Shown here piece after piece: positions 7,889 to 15,669 of a stretch of DNA of 64,000 nt. Source of the DNA: Gammaproteobacteria bacterium (ex Lamellibrachia satsuma). Its GTDB lineage: Bacteria; Pseudomonadota; Gammaproteobacteria; Chromatiales; Chromatiaceae. Below the pieces are notes generated by a model. That model saw only the letters and a program-made list of their open reading frames with translations. It was not told where the DNA came from and ran no database searches. The DNA lies in NCBI GenBank assembly GCA_019623805.1, contig CP053680.1, positions 4,008,001 through 4,072,000 of the forward strand, read 5' to 3'. The position numbers were made by a program, and so were the translations under genes. The stretch's first letter is position 1. The number at the start of each line of letters is the position of its first letter.

Positions 7889-9912
7889 TATCTGTTAAAG
7901 AAGCGGCCAGCCGAATCGACAAGCTACGGGACGAAATCAACCTCCACAACCAACATTACTACGTCTTCGATGACCCCCAAATTCCCGATAGCGAATATGA
8001 CCGCCTGATGCGGGAACTCCAGTCCCTGGAGACAGACTTTCCCGACCTGATTACCCCTGAATCACCCACGCAACGGGTTGGCGGCGCGCCGCTGGAAGGT
8101 TTTGATACGGTCAAACATCGTGTCCCCATGCTTTCGCTTGATAACGCCTTCGATGCCGCCGAAATGGAGGATTTCGATCGCCGGGTTCGTGATCGTCTCG
8201 AACTGGCAGATGATGAGTCGATTGCCTATGTCGCCGAACCCAAGCTGGATGGCCTGGCCGTCAACCTGAGATATGAACAGGGAAGATTGGTGCTGGCAGC
8301 TACCCGGGGTGATGGTGCCAGCGGTGAGGATGTGACGAGCAATGTGCGCACCATTCCCTCCATTCCTCTGCGTCTGCTGGGGATCGACTATCCAGCTCTA
8401 CTGGAGGTGAGGGGAGAGATATTCATACCGAAGGCAGGTTTCGAGGCGCTCAATGAAAAAGCGCGCAAGGCGGATGAGAAAACCTTCGTTAACCCGCGTA
8501 ATGCCGCTGCTGGCAGCCTGAGACAGCTCGACCCCAGGATTACGGCCACGCGTCCACTGGCCTTCTACTGCTACGGATTTGGCGAGATCGATCCGGCGCC
8601 TATCGGCGAGACCCATAGCGACAGTATTCTGCGATTACGGCACTGGGGATTGCCGGTTTCGCCGGAATTGCAGGTAGTGCAGGGCGCCCAAGGCTGTATC
8701 GATTACTATGAAACGATTGCCGCACGCCGGGACGATCTTGAATACGATATCGATGGCGTGGTCTATAAGGTGGACCACCTTTCCCGGCAGAAGTCCCTGG
8801 GTTTTGTTTCCCGTGCACCGCGTTGGGCCATTGCCTACAAATTTCCTGCCCAGGAAGCGTTGACGGAGGTCGAGGCGATCGAGTTTCAGGTGGGGCGTAC
8901 CGGCGCAGTTACCCCGGTGGCCCGCCTGAAGCCGGTTTTTGTCGGTGGCGTGACGGTCAGCAATGCCACGTTGCATAACATGGATGAGGTCGAACGCAAG
9001 GATGTGCGGGTGGGCGATACCGTATTCGTGCGCCGGGCCGGGGATGTGATTCCCGAAGTCGCGCGTGTTCTCACCGAGCGGCGCCCGGCAGCTACCAGTA
9101 AGGTTGAACTGCCTGCAAATTGCCCGGTCTGCGGATCGGACGTGGTCAAGTCGGAGGGTGAGGCGGTGGCTCGCTGCAGTGGTGGGCTCTATTGTCCTGC
9201 ACAGTGCAAAGAGGCGTTGAAACATTTTGCCTCTCGTAAGGCGATGGATATCGAAGGGTTGGGCGATAAGCTGGTGGAACAACTGGTTGAAGCAGAGCGG
9301 GTTCATGACCCTGCTGATCTCTTCGGGCTGACACTGGAGCAGATCAGTGGTCTGGAACGCATGGCGGAAAAATCCGCCCGGAACCTGCTTGGCGCATTGG
9401 CCAAGAGCCGCCGGACGACCCTGGCCCGGTTTCTCTATTCTCTCGGTATCCGTGAGGTGGGAGAAGCGACGGCTTTGGGACTTGCCCGCCACTTCGGCAG
9501 TCTGGATGCCATTGAGGTGGCTGATGAGGAGATGTTGCAGGAGACCCCCGATGTGGGACCGATCGTGGCCAGCCACATCGTCACGTTTTTCCAGCAGCTG
9601 CACAATCGGGAGGTGATCGACCGTCTGCGTGCTGCGGGCATCGAATGGGAAGAGGGGGTGCCGGAACCCACCCATGCCCAACCCCTTGAAGGGAAGACGA
9701 TTGTGCTGACCGGCTCACTCAGCCGTCCCCGAGGCGAGATCAAAGCTGAGTTACAGGCATTTGGCGCCAAGGTGACCGGCAGTGTCTCGAAAAAGACGGA
9801 TTATCTGGTGGCGGGTGCTGAAGCGGGATCGAAACTGGCCAAGGCGGAGAAGTTGGGTGTTCAGGTTCTGGATGAGACAGAATTGGAAAAGTTGCTCGCC
9901 CAAGGTGAATGA
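7885..9912 (+). CDS. ligA: NAD-dependent DNA ligase LigA
   Basis: LigA seals nicks between Okazaki fragments and after repair, using NAD to adenylate itself. The 675-residue length is typical. The domains in order are: the Ia domain with HNQHYYVFDDP; the adenylation domain with Lys120 in the KxDG motif (EPKLDG); the OB fold; a four-Cys zinc finger (CPVC, then C and C further on); helix-hairpin-helix repeats (IREVGEATA, ETPDVGP); and a C-terminal BRCT domain (LEGKTIVLTGSLSRPRGE). Translation starts at GTG 7885 and overlaps the zipA stop by four bases, implying coupled translation. Confidence 0.97.
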   Translation: MISVKEAASRIDKLRDEINLHNQHYYVFDDPQIPDSEYDRLMRELQSLETDFPDLITPESPTQRVGGAPLEGFDTVKHRVPMLSLDNAFDAAEMEDFDRRVRDRLELADDESIAYVAEPKLDGLAVNLRYEQGRLVLAATRGDGASGEDVTSNVRTIPSIPLRLLGIDYPALLEVRGEIFIPKAGFEALNEKARKADEKTFVNPRNAAAGSLRQLDPRITATRPLAFYCYGFGEIDPAPIGETHSDSILRLRHWGLPVSPELQVVQGAQGCIDYYETIAARRDDLEYDIDGVVYKVDHLSRQKSLGFVSRAPRWAIAYKFPAQEALTEVEAIEFQVGRTGAVTPVARLKPVFVGGVTVSNATLHNMDEVERKDVRVGDTVFVRRAGDVIPEVARVLTERRPAATSKVELPANCPVCGSDVVKSEGEAVARCSGGLYCPAQCKEALKHFASRKAMDIEGLGDKLVEQLVEAERVHDPADLFGLTLEQISGLERMAEKSARNLLGALAKSRRTTLARFLYSLGIREVGEATALGLARHFGSLDAIEVADEEMLQETPDVGPIVASHIVTFFQQLHNREVIDRLRAAGIEWEEGVPEPTHAQPLEGKTIVLTGSLSRPRGEIKAELQAFGAKVTGSVSKKTDYLVAGAEAGSKLAKAEKLGVQVLDETELEKLLAQGE

Positions 9913-9925
9913 AGACATAGCTTAC

Positions 9926-9963
9926 GTAGGAGCCGCGCCCTCGCGGCGAGGCGCCGCTCCTAC
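9926..9963. repeat. REP-like palindrome
   Basis: GTAGGAGC at 9926 pairs with GCTCCTAC ending at 9963, with a GC-rich centre containing CGCGGCGAGGCG. This is the common REP-type hairpin seen between genes of many gammaproteobacteria. It sits just after ligA and may act as an mRNA stabiliser or terminator. Confidence 0.7.
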
Positions 9964-10090
9964 AACGACAGGAGTCGCTTTCCCGATTCACCGGTGGTAA
10001 TCGGGGTTTCAGTTCCGGTAAGCTTGGCAACATTATTGAGCATTCGGAACCGTTTTCCGGATGAGAGCAGAGATTTACAGGGTAAGGGTT

Positions 10091-10384
10091 ATGAGCGAAG
10101 AGTCATCCAAAGAGCGGGATGTCATGATGGTCATGCGTAAAGTGCTGACTTCCATCATCCGAGACACCACTCCGGAACACCGGAGCCTGCAGCATCCCCT
10201 GACGGAGAACACCATTCAGGATATTCGTCACTGCCTGGCATTGATTACAGCGAGGGAAAAGGAGCTGGCAGATGCGGCCGGGCGCACCGTTCAGGAGCGT
10301 CCCTATTATGCGGATGAACAGCAGCAGTCCACAGTAGTGCCCATGACAGGTATCGGCAGGGTGAATAGTAAGGACGAGTCGTAG
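10091..10384 (+). CDS. Small conserved-looking cytoplasmic protein, unknown function
   Basis: A 97-residue protein is read from ATG 10091 (MSEESSKERD); an in-frame ATG at 10061 is less likely because it lacks a ribosome site. It is hydrophilic, without signal peptide or membrane span, and has a central segment (MMVMRKVLTSIIRDTT...LTENTIQDIRHCLALITARE) that should form two or three amphipathic helices. I do not recognise a named family. The TAG stop codon is formed by the first bases of a GTAGGCC-type palindromic repeat. A strong bidirectional terminator follows. Whether it is expressed with ligA or from its own promoter is not clear. Confidence 0.6.
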   Translation: MSEESSKERDVMMVMRKVLTSIIRDTTPEHRSLQHPLTENTIQDIRHCLALITAREKELADAAGRTVQERPYYADEQQQSTVVPMTGIGRVNSKDES

Positions 10385-10438
10385 GCTCGATCAAGCGTAG
10401 CGGATCGGGCAGTTTCCGCTGCGCTTGAACTGGCCTAC
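10381..10438. repeat. Palindromic intergenic repeat, GTAGGCC family
   Basis: GTAGGC at 10381 and GCCTAC ending at 10438 form the outer arms. Inside, CGATC-AAGCGTAGCG-GATCG forms a smaller hairpin and GCTGCGCTTGAAC is a partial inverted echo. Its first bases provide the stop codon TAG of the preceding small gene. Confidence 0.6.
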
Positions 10439-10444
10439 ATTGAA

Positions 10445-10488
10445 GGTATAAAAAACCGGAGGTCGTAGACCGTCCGGTTTTTTATACC
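10445..10488. terminator. Bidirectional Rho-independent terminator
   Basis: GGTATAAAAAACCGGA at 10445 is matched by TCCGGTTTTTTATACC ending at 10488. Together they form a long perfect stem with a GC-rich core and an A run on one side and a T run on the other. It lies between the converging small gene and the prolyl isomerase gene and should stop transcription from both. Confidence 0.85.
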
Positions 10489-10518
10489 GACAGATCAAAG
10501 ATCTGCCGATTACCTGGA

Positions 10519-11445
10519 TCAGCCTTCCTCTCTCTTTTTCAGGCCCGCCTGCTCATTGAATTCGAGTTTACTTTTTGCCCGTAGACCCTGAATGTACTCG
10601 CTGAGCACCTTTTGCTGCAGTTCAGTCATTAGCTCCTTGCGGACTGACTCAATCGCTGGGGCAGGCTGTTCCCTTGTCTCTTCCAACAGAATGACATGCC
10701 ATCCGAACTGGGTCTTCACAGGTACTTTGGTATAACTGCCGGTTTCCATCGTCTTGACGGTATCGGAGAAGGGTTTGACCATCTGATCCCCATCAAACCA
10801 ACCCAGGTCTCCGCCGTTTTTACCCGTAGGTCCGGTAGAGTGAGTTTTGGCCAGTTCAGCAAAATCAGCATCCTGCTCCAGTTCGGTAATGAGTGACTTG
10901 GCTTGCTCCTCCTCTTTGACAAGGATGTGCCGTGCTTTATACTCAACAGACGATTTTCCCGCGTATTTTTCATCGTAAAGCTTCTGCTGATCCGCATCGC
11001 TGGGCAGGTTGGCTTTGACGTATTCCTGAATCGCGGTCTGGGTCAGCAGCTTGGCGCGTAACAGCGCCAGTGTGGCGGCGACTTCTGGACGTTTATCAAT
11101 ATTTTTCGCTTCCGCATCCTGGGCGACGATCAGCACATTGGCCAGTTCGTTGAGCACAGTCATCTGCATCTCCTGGGATTGGTCGGCACCGGGGATGCGG
11201 CTGGCACGGTCCTGGAAGTAGATGCCGTACATGGGTTTGGTGACCGGCTGTCCGTTCACGGTGAGCAGCACGTCCGGAGTCAGCACCGTATCGTTGCGGG
11301 GATGGGTCGGCGGCAGGATCGCAGAGCGTTTCTCTTCACTGGCCGGCGCGGCAGTTTTCTGATTGTCGCTGCTGTCGGCTTCTTGGCTACAGCCAAAAAG
11401 GAGTGCTGCGCCGCAGAGTGTAGTTACGAGAAGTTGTTTCTTCAT
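10519..11445 (-). CDS. Parvulin-type peptidylprolyl isomerase, lipoprotein
   Basis: The 308-residue product begins with a lipoprotein signal (LLVTTLCGAALLFGC), so it is probably anchored in the outer or inner membrane facing the periplasm. A SurA/PrsA-like N-terminal helical region (NELANVLIVAQDAEAKN, TQTAIQEYVK) is followed by one PpiC domain. The latter has the signature ARHILVKEEEQAKSL, STGPTGKNGGDLGWF and FGWHVILLEE. Such proteins isomerise prolyl bonds during folding of exported proteins. A short C-terminal helical tail follows. Its partner proteins are not evident from the neighbours, and the family name (PpiC, PrsA-like) is not resolved further. Confidence 0.88.
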   Translation of the reverse strand: MKKQLLVTTLCGAALLFGCSQEADSSDNQKTAAPASEEKRSAILPPTHPRNDTVLTPDVLLTVNGQPVTKPMYGIYFQDRASRIPGADQSQEMQMTVLNELANVLIVAQDAEAKNIDKRPEVAATLALLRAKLLTQTAIQEYVKANLPSDADQQKLYDEKYAGKSSVEYKARHILVKEEEQAKSLITELEQDADFAELAKTHSTGPTGKNGGDLGWFDGDQMVKPFSDTVKTMETGSYTKVPVKTQFGWHVILLEETREQPAPAIESVRKELMTELQQKVLSEYIQGLRAKSKLEFNEQAGLKKREEG

Positions 11446-11517
11446 TGTCGGACCTTTGGTAGATAAAATTTGGTTTGAATTCTAGTTAGTGCTCGTAGGA
11501 GCTGCGAAGCTCATCAT

Positions 11518-11820
11518 TTAGCCCGGCAGAACCTTCTTGAAAGGTTTCACCGTCACTCGATTATAGACGCCGGCCGTTACATAGGGGTCGCTATTGGCCC
11601 ATTCGCGGGCGTCTACCAGGTTGGGGAATTCCGCCACTACAAGGCTGCCACTGAAACCTGCCGGTCCAGGATCTTCCGAATCGATGGCCGGGTGTGGGCC
11701 AGCCAGCAACAGCCGTCCCTCCTGCTGCAGTTTTTCCAGTCGCTGCAGATGATCAGGGCGAACCTTCAGCCTTTGCTCAAGACTCTCTTCATGATCTTCT
11801 GCGATGATGGCGTAAAACAT
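11518..11820 (-). CDS. YciI-like protein
   Basis: This 100-residue protein begins MFYAIIAEDHEESLEQR and contains the YciI features: HLQRLEKLQQEGRLLLAGPHP with the conserved His-Pro region, FSGSLVVAEF, and WANSDPYVTAGVY with the Asp-Pro. YciI folds as a ferredoxin-like dimer; its biochemical role is not firmly known. The start lies three bases after the yciB stop, so the two are co-transcribed. That yciB-yciI pairing is conserved in many gammaproteobacteria and supports the call. Confidence 0.88.
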   Translation of the reverse strand: MFYAIIAEDHEESLEQRLKVRPDHLQRLEKLQQEGRLLLAGPHPAIDSEDPGPAGFSGSLVVAEFPNLVDAREWANSDPYVTAGVYNRVTVKPFKKVLPG

Positions 11821-11823
11821 GTT

Positions 11824-12489
11824 TCAATTCTCCTCAGGCGCTTCCTCAGTATCCCGCATATGACGTGCCAGGTAGAACGCCTGCAGAATAATGAAGACCA
11901 TTGTCAGGCCCATCATGCCGAAAAGTTTGAAATTTACCCAACTCTCTTCAAGAGACTTTGCATTAAGGCACATTTTCAACTCATTTGATTGAAACAGGGT
12001 GCTGCACTGGTCGAAATCGATTTCTGTAACGCCTGTTTGATGGATCAGGGCCTGTTCGGCAATAAAAAAGTCGTTGGCCACGTAGAGGTTGAGAAAACCA
12101 AGCAGGATGAAGAAGAGACCCCATGTGGTATTCAGCTTTCGCCAGATGAGTGACGGGACGTTGATGCTGCCACCCATCATTCGTTCCAGCAGGGGTTTTT
12201 CCCCGATAAACAGACTGGCGAGAAATACCCCGCCGAAAAGCCAATTGATGACCGAGGGCTTCCACATTATGAAGGTGCGATCCTGCAGAACGAGGGTCAG
12301 GCCGCCGAAGATAACCAGGATCCCCAATGTGATGAGATGCATATTCTCAACATGGCGATGGCGCAGCCAGCCATATCCCACCTGGACGAAAGACGCCGCA
12401 ATAGCCACAGCGGTGGCTGCGTAAATCCCATACAGTTTGTATGCGACAAAGAAAAGTATGACCGGGAAAAAATCGGCTAGAAACTTCAT
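11824..12489 (-). CDS. yciB: Inner membrane septation protein A (YciB)
   Basis: YciB is a multi-pass inner membrane protein linked to cell envelope and septum synthesis. ATG 12489 gives MKFLADFFPVILFFVAYK, the standard N-terminus, and 221 residues. The open frame extends upstream to 12588, but that part runs through an intergenic repeat end and is unlikely to be translated. Several membrane spans are visible, and the conserved FGGLTLVLQDRTFIMWKPSVINWLFG and WVNFKLFGMMGLT stretches confirm the family. An unusual loop between the last two spans (HQTGVTEIDFDQCSTLFQSN) lengthens the protein beyond the roughly 180 residues typical of E. coli YciB. Confidence 0.92.
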   Translation of the reverse strand: MKFLADFFPVILFFVAYKLYGIYAATAVAIAASFVQVGYGWLRHRHVENMHLITLGILVIFGGLTLVLQDRTFIMWKPSVINWLFGGVFLASLFIGEKPLLERMMGGSINVPSLIWRKLNTTWGLFFILLGFLNLYVANDFFIAEQALIHQTGVTEIDFDQCSTLFQSNELKMCLNAKSLEESWVNFKLFGMMGLTMVFIILQAFYLARHMRDTEEAPEEN

Positions 12490-12560
12490 TCCTGTATCGA
12501 GTCCTTCGGGAAGTCTCTGAATGAATCGTGGCTGCTCATCCAGATTTATTAAGAGGCTCC

Positions 12561-13337
12561 CTAGTGTAACGTGCGCTGGGCGCTCCATTTGTGAAAGTAA
12601 CGCAATACAATATCACGCACATGATCCGGGTAGTTCAGCGCCTCCATCTGCTCCATTCCCTGCCTGAAAAAACCGGCCGCATCCTCAGGCAGTTTTTCCA
12701 CGAGATTTCCATATGCCTCTTCCATCAGCTCGCTGCGGTGGCTGCGAGTGGCGATAATCGCACGGTTGAGCAGAAGTACGCGCCAGGGGCGGTTGGGGTT
12801 GCTCCTGTCCCGGTCGCTCTGCAACAGCGGTGACACCGCATCCTGAATCTCCCCGGTGAGAAGATAGAGTTGTTCAAGGTATAAAGGTTCCCCGACCGTG
12901 TTGGCCAGAATCGCCAGTGCATTTACCACGGGTTCCAGGGTGCTCAATTCACCGCTTTGGCGGGCTATCCAAATGGCGAGGGGGAAGGTGAGATTTTCCA
13001 GCTCACGGCTGTGTCTCTCCATTTTCAGGTTTTTGGCGCAGATGGAGATATCAATCAGCAGATTGATGCCGTAGTCCCCAAGTTCATGTATGTCATGATT
13101 TGCTATCACCGACTGATCTTCCCGGCTTTGCTCGGGGATTGGGGCACAATCGATACGGCAGTTGTCGAGTGCTCTGAGCAGGTCAAAAAGCTTGTGCATA
13201 GCCTGCATGATGAGATCCGGTGGCTGGATCTCTCCAGAGGATGGCTGGCCGATATCTTCATAAGCCTCGGTCACGTCATTGGCGAGGTCGTGGAAACTGT
13301 CGGCAATTGAGTTGATATCTACAAGCGGGAGTTGCAT
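12561..13337 (-). CDS. Conserved-looking cytoplasmic protein, unknown function
   Basis: A 258-residue protein is read from ATG 13337 (MQLPLVDINSIADSFHDLAN). It has no signal peptide or membrane span and is predicted to be almost entirely alpha-helical, with segments such as LELLTG-like repeats (EPLYLEQLYLLTGEIQDAV) and RVLLLNRAIIATRSH. That pattern suggests a TPR-like or solenoid fold. I do not recognise the family. It lies upstream of yciB in the same direction, separated by about 70 bases. Its TAG stop lies in a CTAG that directly abuts a GAGGCTCC repeat end (12553-12560). Translation upstream of 13337 overlaps the divergent GlcG-like gene and is probably not real. Confidence 0.6.
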   Translation of the reverse strand: MQLPLVDINSIADSFHDLANDVTEAYEDIGQPSSGEIQPPDLIMQAMHKLFDLLRALDNCRIDCAPIPEQSREDQSVIANHDIHELGDYGINLLIDISICAKNLKMERHSRELENLTFPLAIWIARQSGELSTLEPVVNALAILANTVGEPLYLEQLYLLTGEIQDAVSPLLQSDRDRSNPNRPWRVLLLNRAIIATRSHRSELMEEAYGNLVEKLPEDAAGFFRQGMEQMEALNYPDHVRDIVLRYFHKWSAQRTLH

Positions 13338-13440
13338 GCCCGGATTGTAGCAGGCAGTGGTGACTTCGTCTTCTGCCCTTCTGACATCCTGGTGAGACCT
13401 GTAGGATGTTTCAAAATCTATGCCAATCAGGTCCGCAGAT

Positions 13441-13953
13441 ATGCTGAAACAGTACAAAAACCTCTCATTTGCTGGTTGTTTTCTACTCATTTCACTCTGT
13501 TTCTCAACACAGGGGGTGGCGGACGACACTATCAGTGTCAAGATCATTGGCATGGAGTTGGCGCGTGATATTGCAGATGCGGCAGTTTTGGCCTGCCGCG
13601 CCAAGGGATATCAGGTCAGCGCAGTTGTGGTCGATCGCAATGGGGATATCCGTGCTGCTTTACGGGATGATCTCGCATCCAGGTTTACCCTGCAGATCGC
13701 CGAGGAGAAGGCAAATGCGGTGGTGATGTCCGGGCTTAAATCAGGGGAATTCCGGGAGAACCGGCAGGATATCCGGCCAGAAATGAACCATGTTCGTGGA
13801 ATATTGATGATGGTGGGAGGTGTCCCAATCAACGCAGCGGGAAGCAGACTTGGTGCAGTGGGAGTCAGCGGAGCGCCTGGCGGAGAAAAAGATGAGGTCT
13901 GTGCAATCAAGGGGCTTGAGTCGGTTGAAGAGCGGCTTGAGTTTGCTGAGTGA
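13441..13953 (+). CDS. GlcG/HbpS-family protein, exported
   Basis: The 170-residue product from ATG 13441 has a signal peptide (FAGCFLLISLCFSTQGVA) and then a DUF336/GlcG domain. The domain includes DIADAAVLACRAKGYQVSAVVVDRNG, ARHD-like ALRDDLASRFTLQIAEEKANAVV, and the closing GAVGVSGAPGGEKDEVCA. Members fold like profilin and some bind haem or cobalamin in the periplasm; others are of unknown role. The genes around it give no pathway clue. It reads divergently from the unknown 258-residue gene. An in-frame ATG at 13420 is possible but would lengthen the basic leader. Confidence 0.85.
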   Translation: MLKQYKNLSFAGCFLLISLCFSTQGVADDTISVKIIGMELARDIADAAVLACRAKGYQVSAVVVDRNGDIRAALRDDLASRFTLQIAEEKANAVVMSGLKSGEFRENRQDIRPEMNHVRGILMMVGGVPINAAGSRLGAVGVSGAPGGEKDEVCAIKGLESVEERLEFAE

Positions 13954-13972
13954 TGAAACAGCGGTAGGATGG

Positions 13973-14446
13973 TTAGAGCAATAAGTCTTCGTCAATGCGG
14001 TGATAGAGACTCGCAGCTGCGATGAGCGAGTTGGCTGTAAGCGCCGGTACGCCATAGACTTCAGTAGTGACGCCATAATCCTCATTGATCTTTTTCAGCA
14101 GCAGATCAAAGTCTCCGTCACCAGACAGCAGTACCACGGTGTCAACGTCTCGGGCTGATTCCATCACATCGATGGTAATACCAACGTCCCAATCACCTTT
14201 GGCAGAGCCGTCACTCCGCTGAATATAGGGTTTGAGCTTTACTGTGAAGCCAATTTTCCTGAGCGCATTTTGAAATTTCAGCTGTTTGTCGTCACCTCGA
14301 TGAACGGCATAAGCGACTGCGGAAACAATCTCTCCTCCAGCGTCTATTCGCTGCCAAAGATTTCGATAATTAAATTGACGGCCGTAGACCTGTCGCGTGG
14401 TGTAGTAGATGTTTTGCACATCGACGAAAATAGCGATTTTTTTCAC
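13973..14446 (-). CDS. NYN/LabA-like PIN-fold domain protein
   Basis: A 157-residue protein starts at GTG 14446 with KKIAIFVDVQNIYY, the first Asp of the NYN (PIN-like) nuclease fold. WDVGITIDVMES and DTVVLLSGDGDFDLLL supply the further acidic cluster, and VYGVPAL closes the domain. NYN proteins are predicted metal-dependent ribonucleases; LabA-type members have been tied to gene regulation. The protein is a single domain without a C-terminal OST-HTH. It converges with the GlcG-like gene. The frame extends upstream to 14536 but has no family resemblance there. Confidence 0.85.
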   Translation of the reverse strand: MKKIAIFVDVQNIYYTTRQVYGRQFNYRNLWQRIDAGGEIVSAVAYAVHRGDDKQLKFQNALRKIGFTVKLKPYIQRSDGSAKGDWDVGITIDVMESARDVDTVVLLSGDGDFDLLLKKINEDYGVTTEVYGVPALTANSLIAAASLYHRIDEDLLL

Positions 14447-14742
14447 GGCAGTGACCTGTTGGTGAGATAAATATCCTCGAACAAAGATGACCCTATACCA
14501 ACAGGCTGGGGGTGTGAAGCAACTCGCTGTTTTCATAGCGGAACCCCGGAGTTCAGGCTAAAGTTTTTCATCAGGTTGCCGCATATATGAGAGGTATTAC
14601 ACTTTAGTTGGCTGCCCATGCACTGAGCCAGCGCTCAGTCAGGGCCTTCTCATCGGCGTTGGTAGCGCGATAACCGAAAACATACAAGCCGTCAAGAAAT
14701 CGGCGCATTGGCATTGGCGGCGTGCCGGCTAGAGAAGAAAAT
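14447..14742. other. Gap with a possible gene remnant
   Basis: No complete gene is seen in this 296-base stretch. On the minus strand, 14604-14708 encodes a 34-residue frame starting MRRFLDGLYVFGYRATNADE and ending WLSAWAAN. It has protein-like composition and may be a small gene or the tail of a lost one. The stretch before 14743 should hold the promoter of the signalling cluster, but no clear boxes are visible. Confidence 0.25.
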
Positions 14743-15669
14743 ATGAACCAAGATCAGAAAATTATCCTCGTGGTCGATGACGAGCCTCTCAATCTGACGA
14801 TTATCTGCGAATATCTGGAATTCGCCGAAGCTGGATATCAGTGGAAGACGGCGGAGGATGGCGCAACTGCTTGGAAGATGCTGGAGCAGGCACCGCATCA
14901 ATATGCCGCAATCCTGCTCGACCGCATGATGCCTCGCATGGATGGTATGGATGTTCTCTCACGCATCAACGGCCATCCGGTCCTGAAAGAGGTTCCGGTC
15001 ATCATGCAAACCGCCTGTGCTTCCAAAGAAGATATCGAGGAGGGCATCAAGGCCGGCGCGTACTATTACCTCACCAAACCGTTCAAGGAAGAGGCGCTGG
15101 TCTCAATTGTACGGACGGCGGTTAACGACCAGCTACGTTACCTGAACATCAGGAGAGCATTGGACAGGAACAGATTTACTCTTGGTCTGTTGCAATCGTG
15201 CCGCTTTCAATTCCGGTCGCTGAACGAAGCGCGTGACCTCTCTACCTTACTGGCGCAGGCCTGCCCAGATCCTGAAACCGCTATCACCGGGTTCAATGAA
15301 TTGATGATCAATGCGGTGGAACACGGAAACCTCGGGATTGGCTATGATGAGAAGGGTTTGCTTAACGAAACGGGTAACTGGGAGAAGGAGGTCAACAGAC
15401 GCCTTGGGCTGCCGGAAATGCGTAGCAAACAGGTGGAGGTGACGTTCGAGCGCTGTAATGGAGAGATCCATGTTCATATCACAGACCAGGGTGAGGGTTT
15501 TGATTCTACCCCCTATCTGGAGATATCAGCGAAGAGGGGGAGCGATAACCATGGCCGGGGCATCGCTCTGGCGCGGCTGATCAGCTTCAAGCGGCTGGAG
15601 TACCTGGGAAAAGGCAACCGGGTGCTCGCTGTCATCAATGCTCCAGCACCCGCCCAGACCGAAGAATGA
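14743..15669 (+). CDS. Response regulator with C-terminal HATPase domain
   Basis: The 308-residue protein starts at ATG 14743 (MNQDQKIILVVDDEP). The receiver domain (residues 1-125) has the acidic pair DDE, phospho-acceptor Asp60 in AILLDRMMP, and Lys112 in YLTKPF. After a helical linker, residues 165-305 form a GHKL ATPase of the RsbW/SpoIIAB kind, with N box ELMINAVEHGN, ITDQGEGFD and GRGIALA. There is no histidine phospho-acceptor domain. This design is known from proteins in which phosphorylation controls an anti-sigma or serine kinase activity; a partner anti-anti-sigma factor is not visible here. The stop overlaps the start of the next kinase gene by four bases. Confidence 0.88.
   Translation: MNQDQKIILVVDDEPLNLTIICEYLEFAEAGYQWKTAEDGATAWKMLEQAPHQYAAILLDRMMPRMDGMDVLSRINGHPVLKEVPVIMQTACASKEDIEEGIKAGAYYYLTKPFKEEALVSIVRTAVNDQLRYLNIRRALDRNRFTLGLLQSCRFQFRSLNEARDLSTLLAQACPDPETAITGFNELMINAVEHGNLGIGYDEKGLLNETGNWEKEVNRRLGLPEMRSKQVEVTFERCNGEIHVHITDQGEGFDSTPYLEISAKRGSDNHGRGIALARLISFKRLEYLGKGNRVLAVINAPAPAQTEE

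Noticed and set aside
12490..12588. N-terminal extension of yciB to 12588
   Set aside because: This part runs across a GAGGCTCC repeat end and lacks family similarity; MKFLADFFP at 12489 is the usual start.
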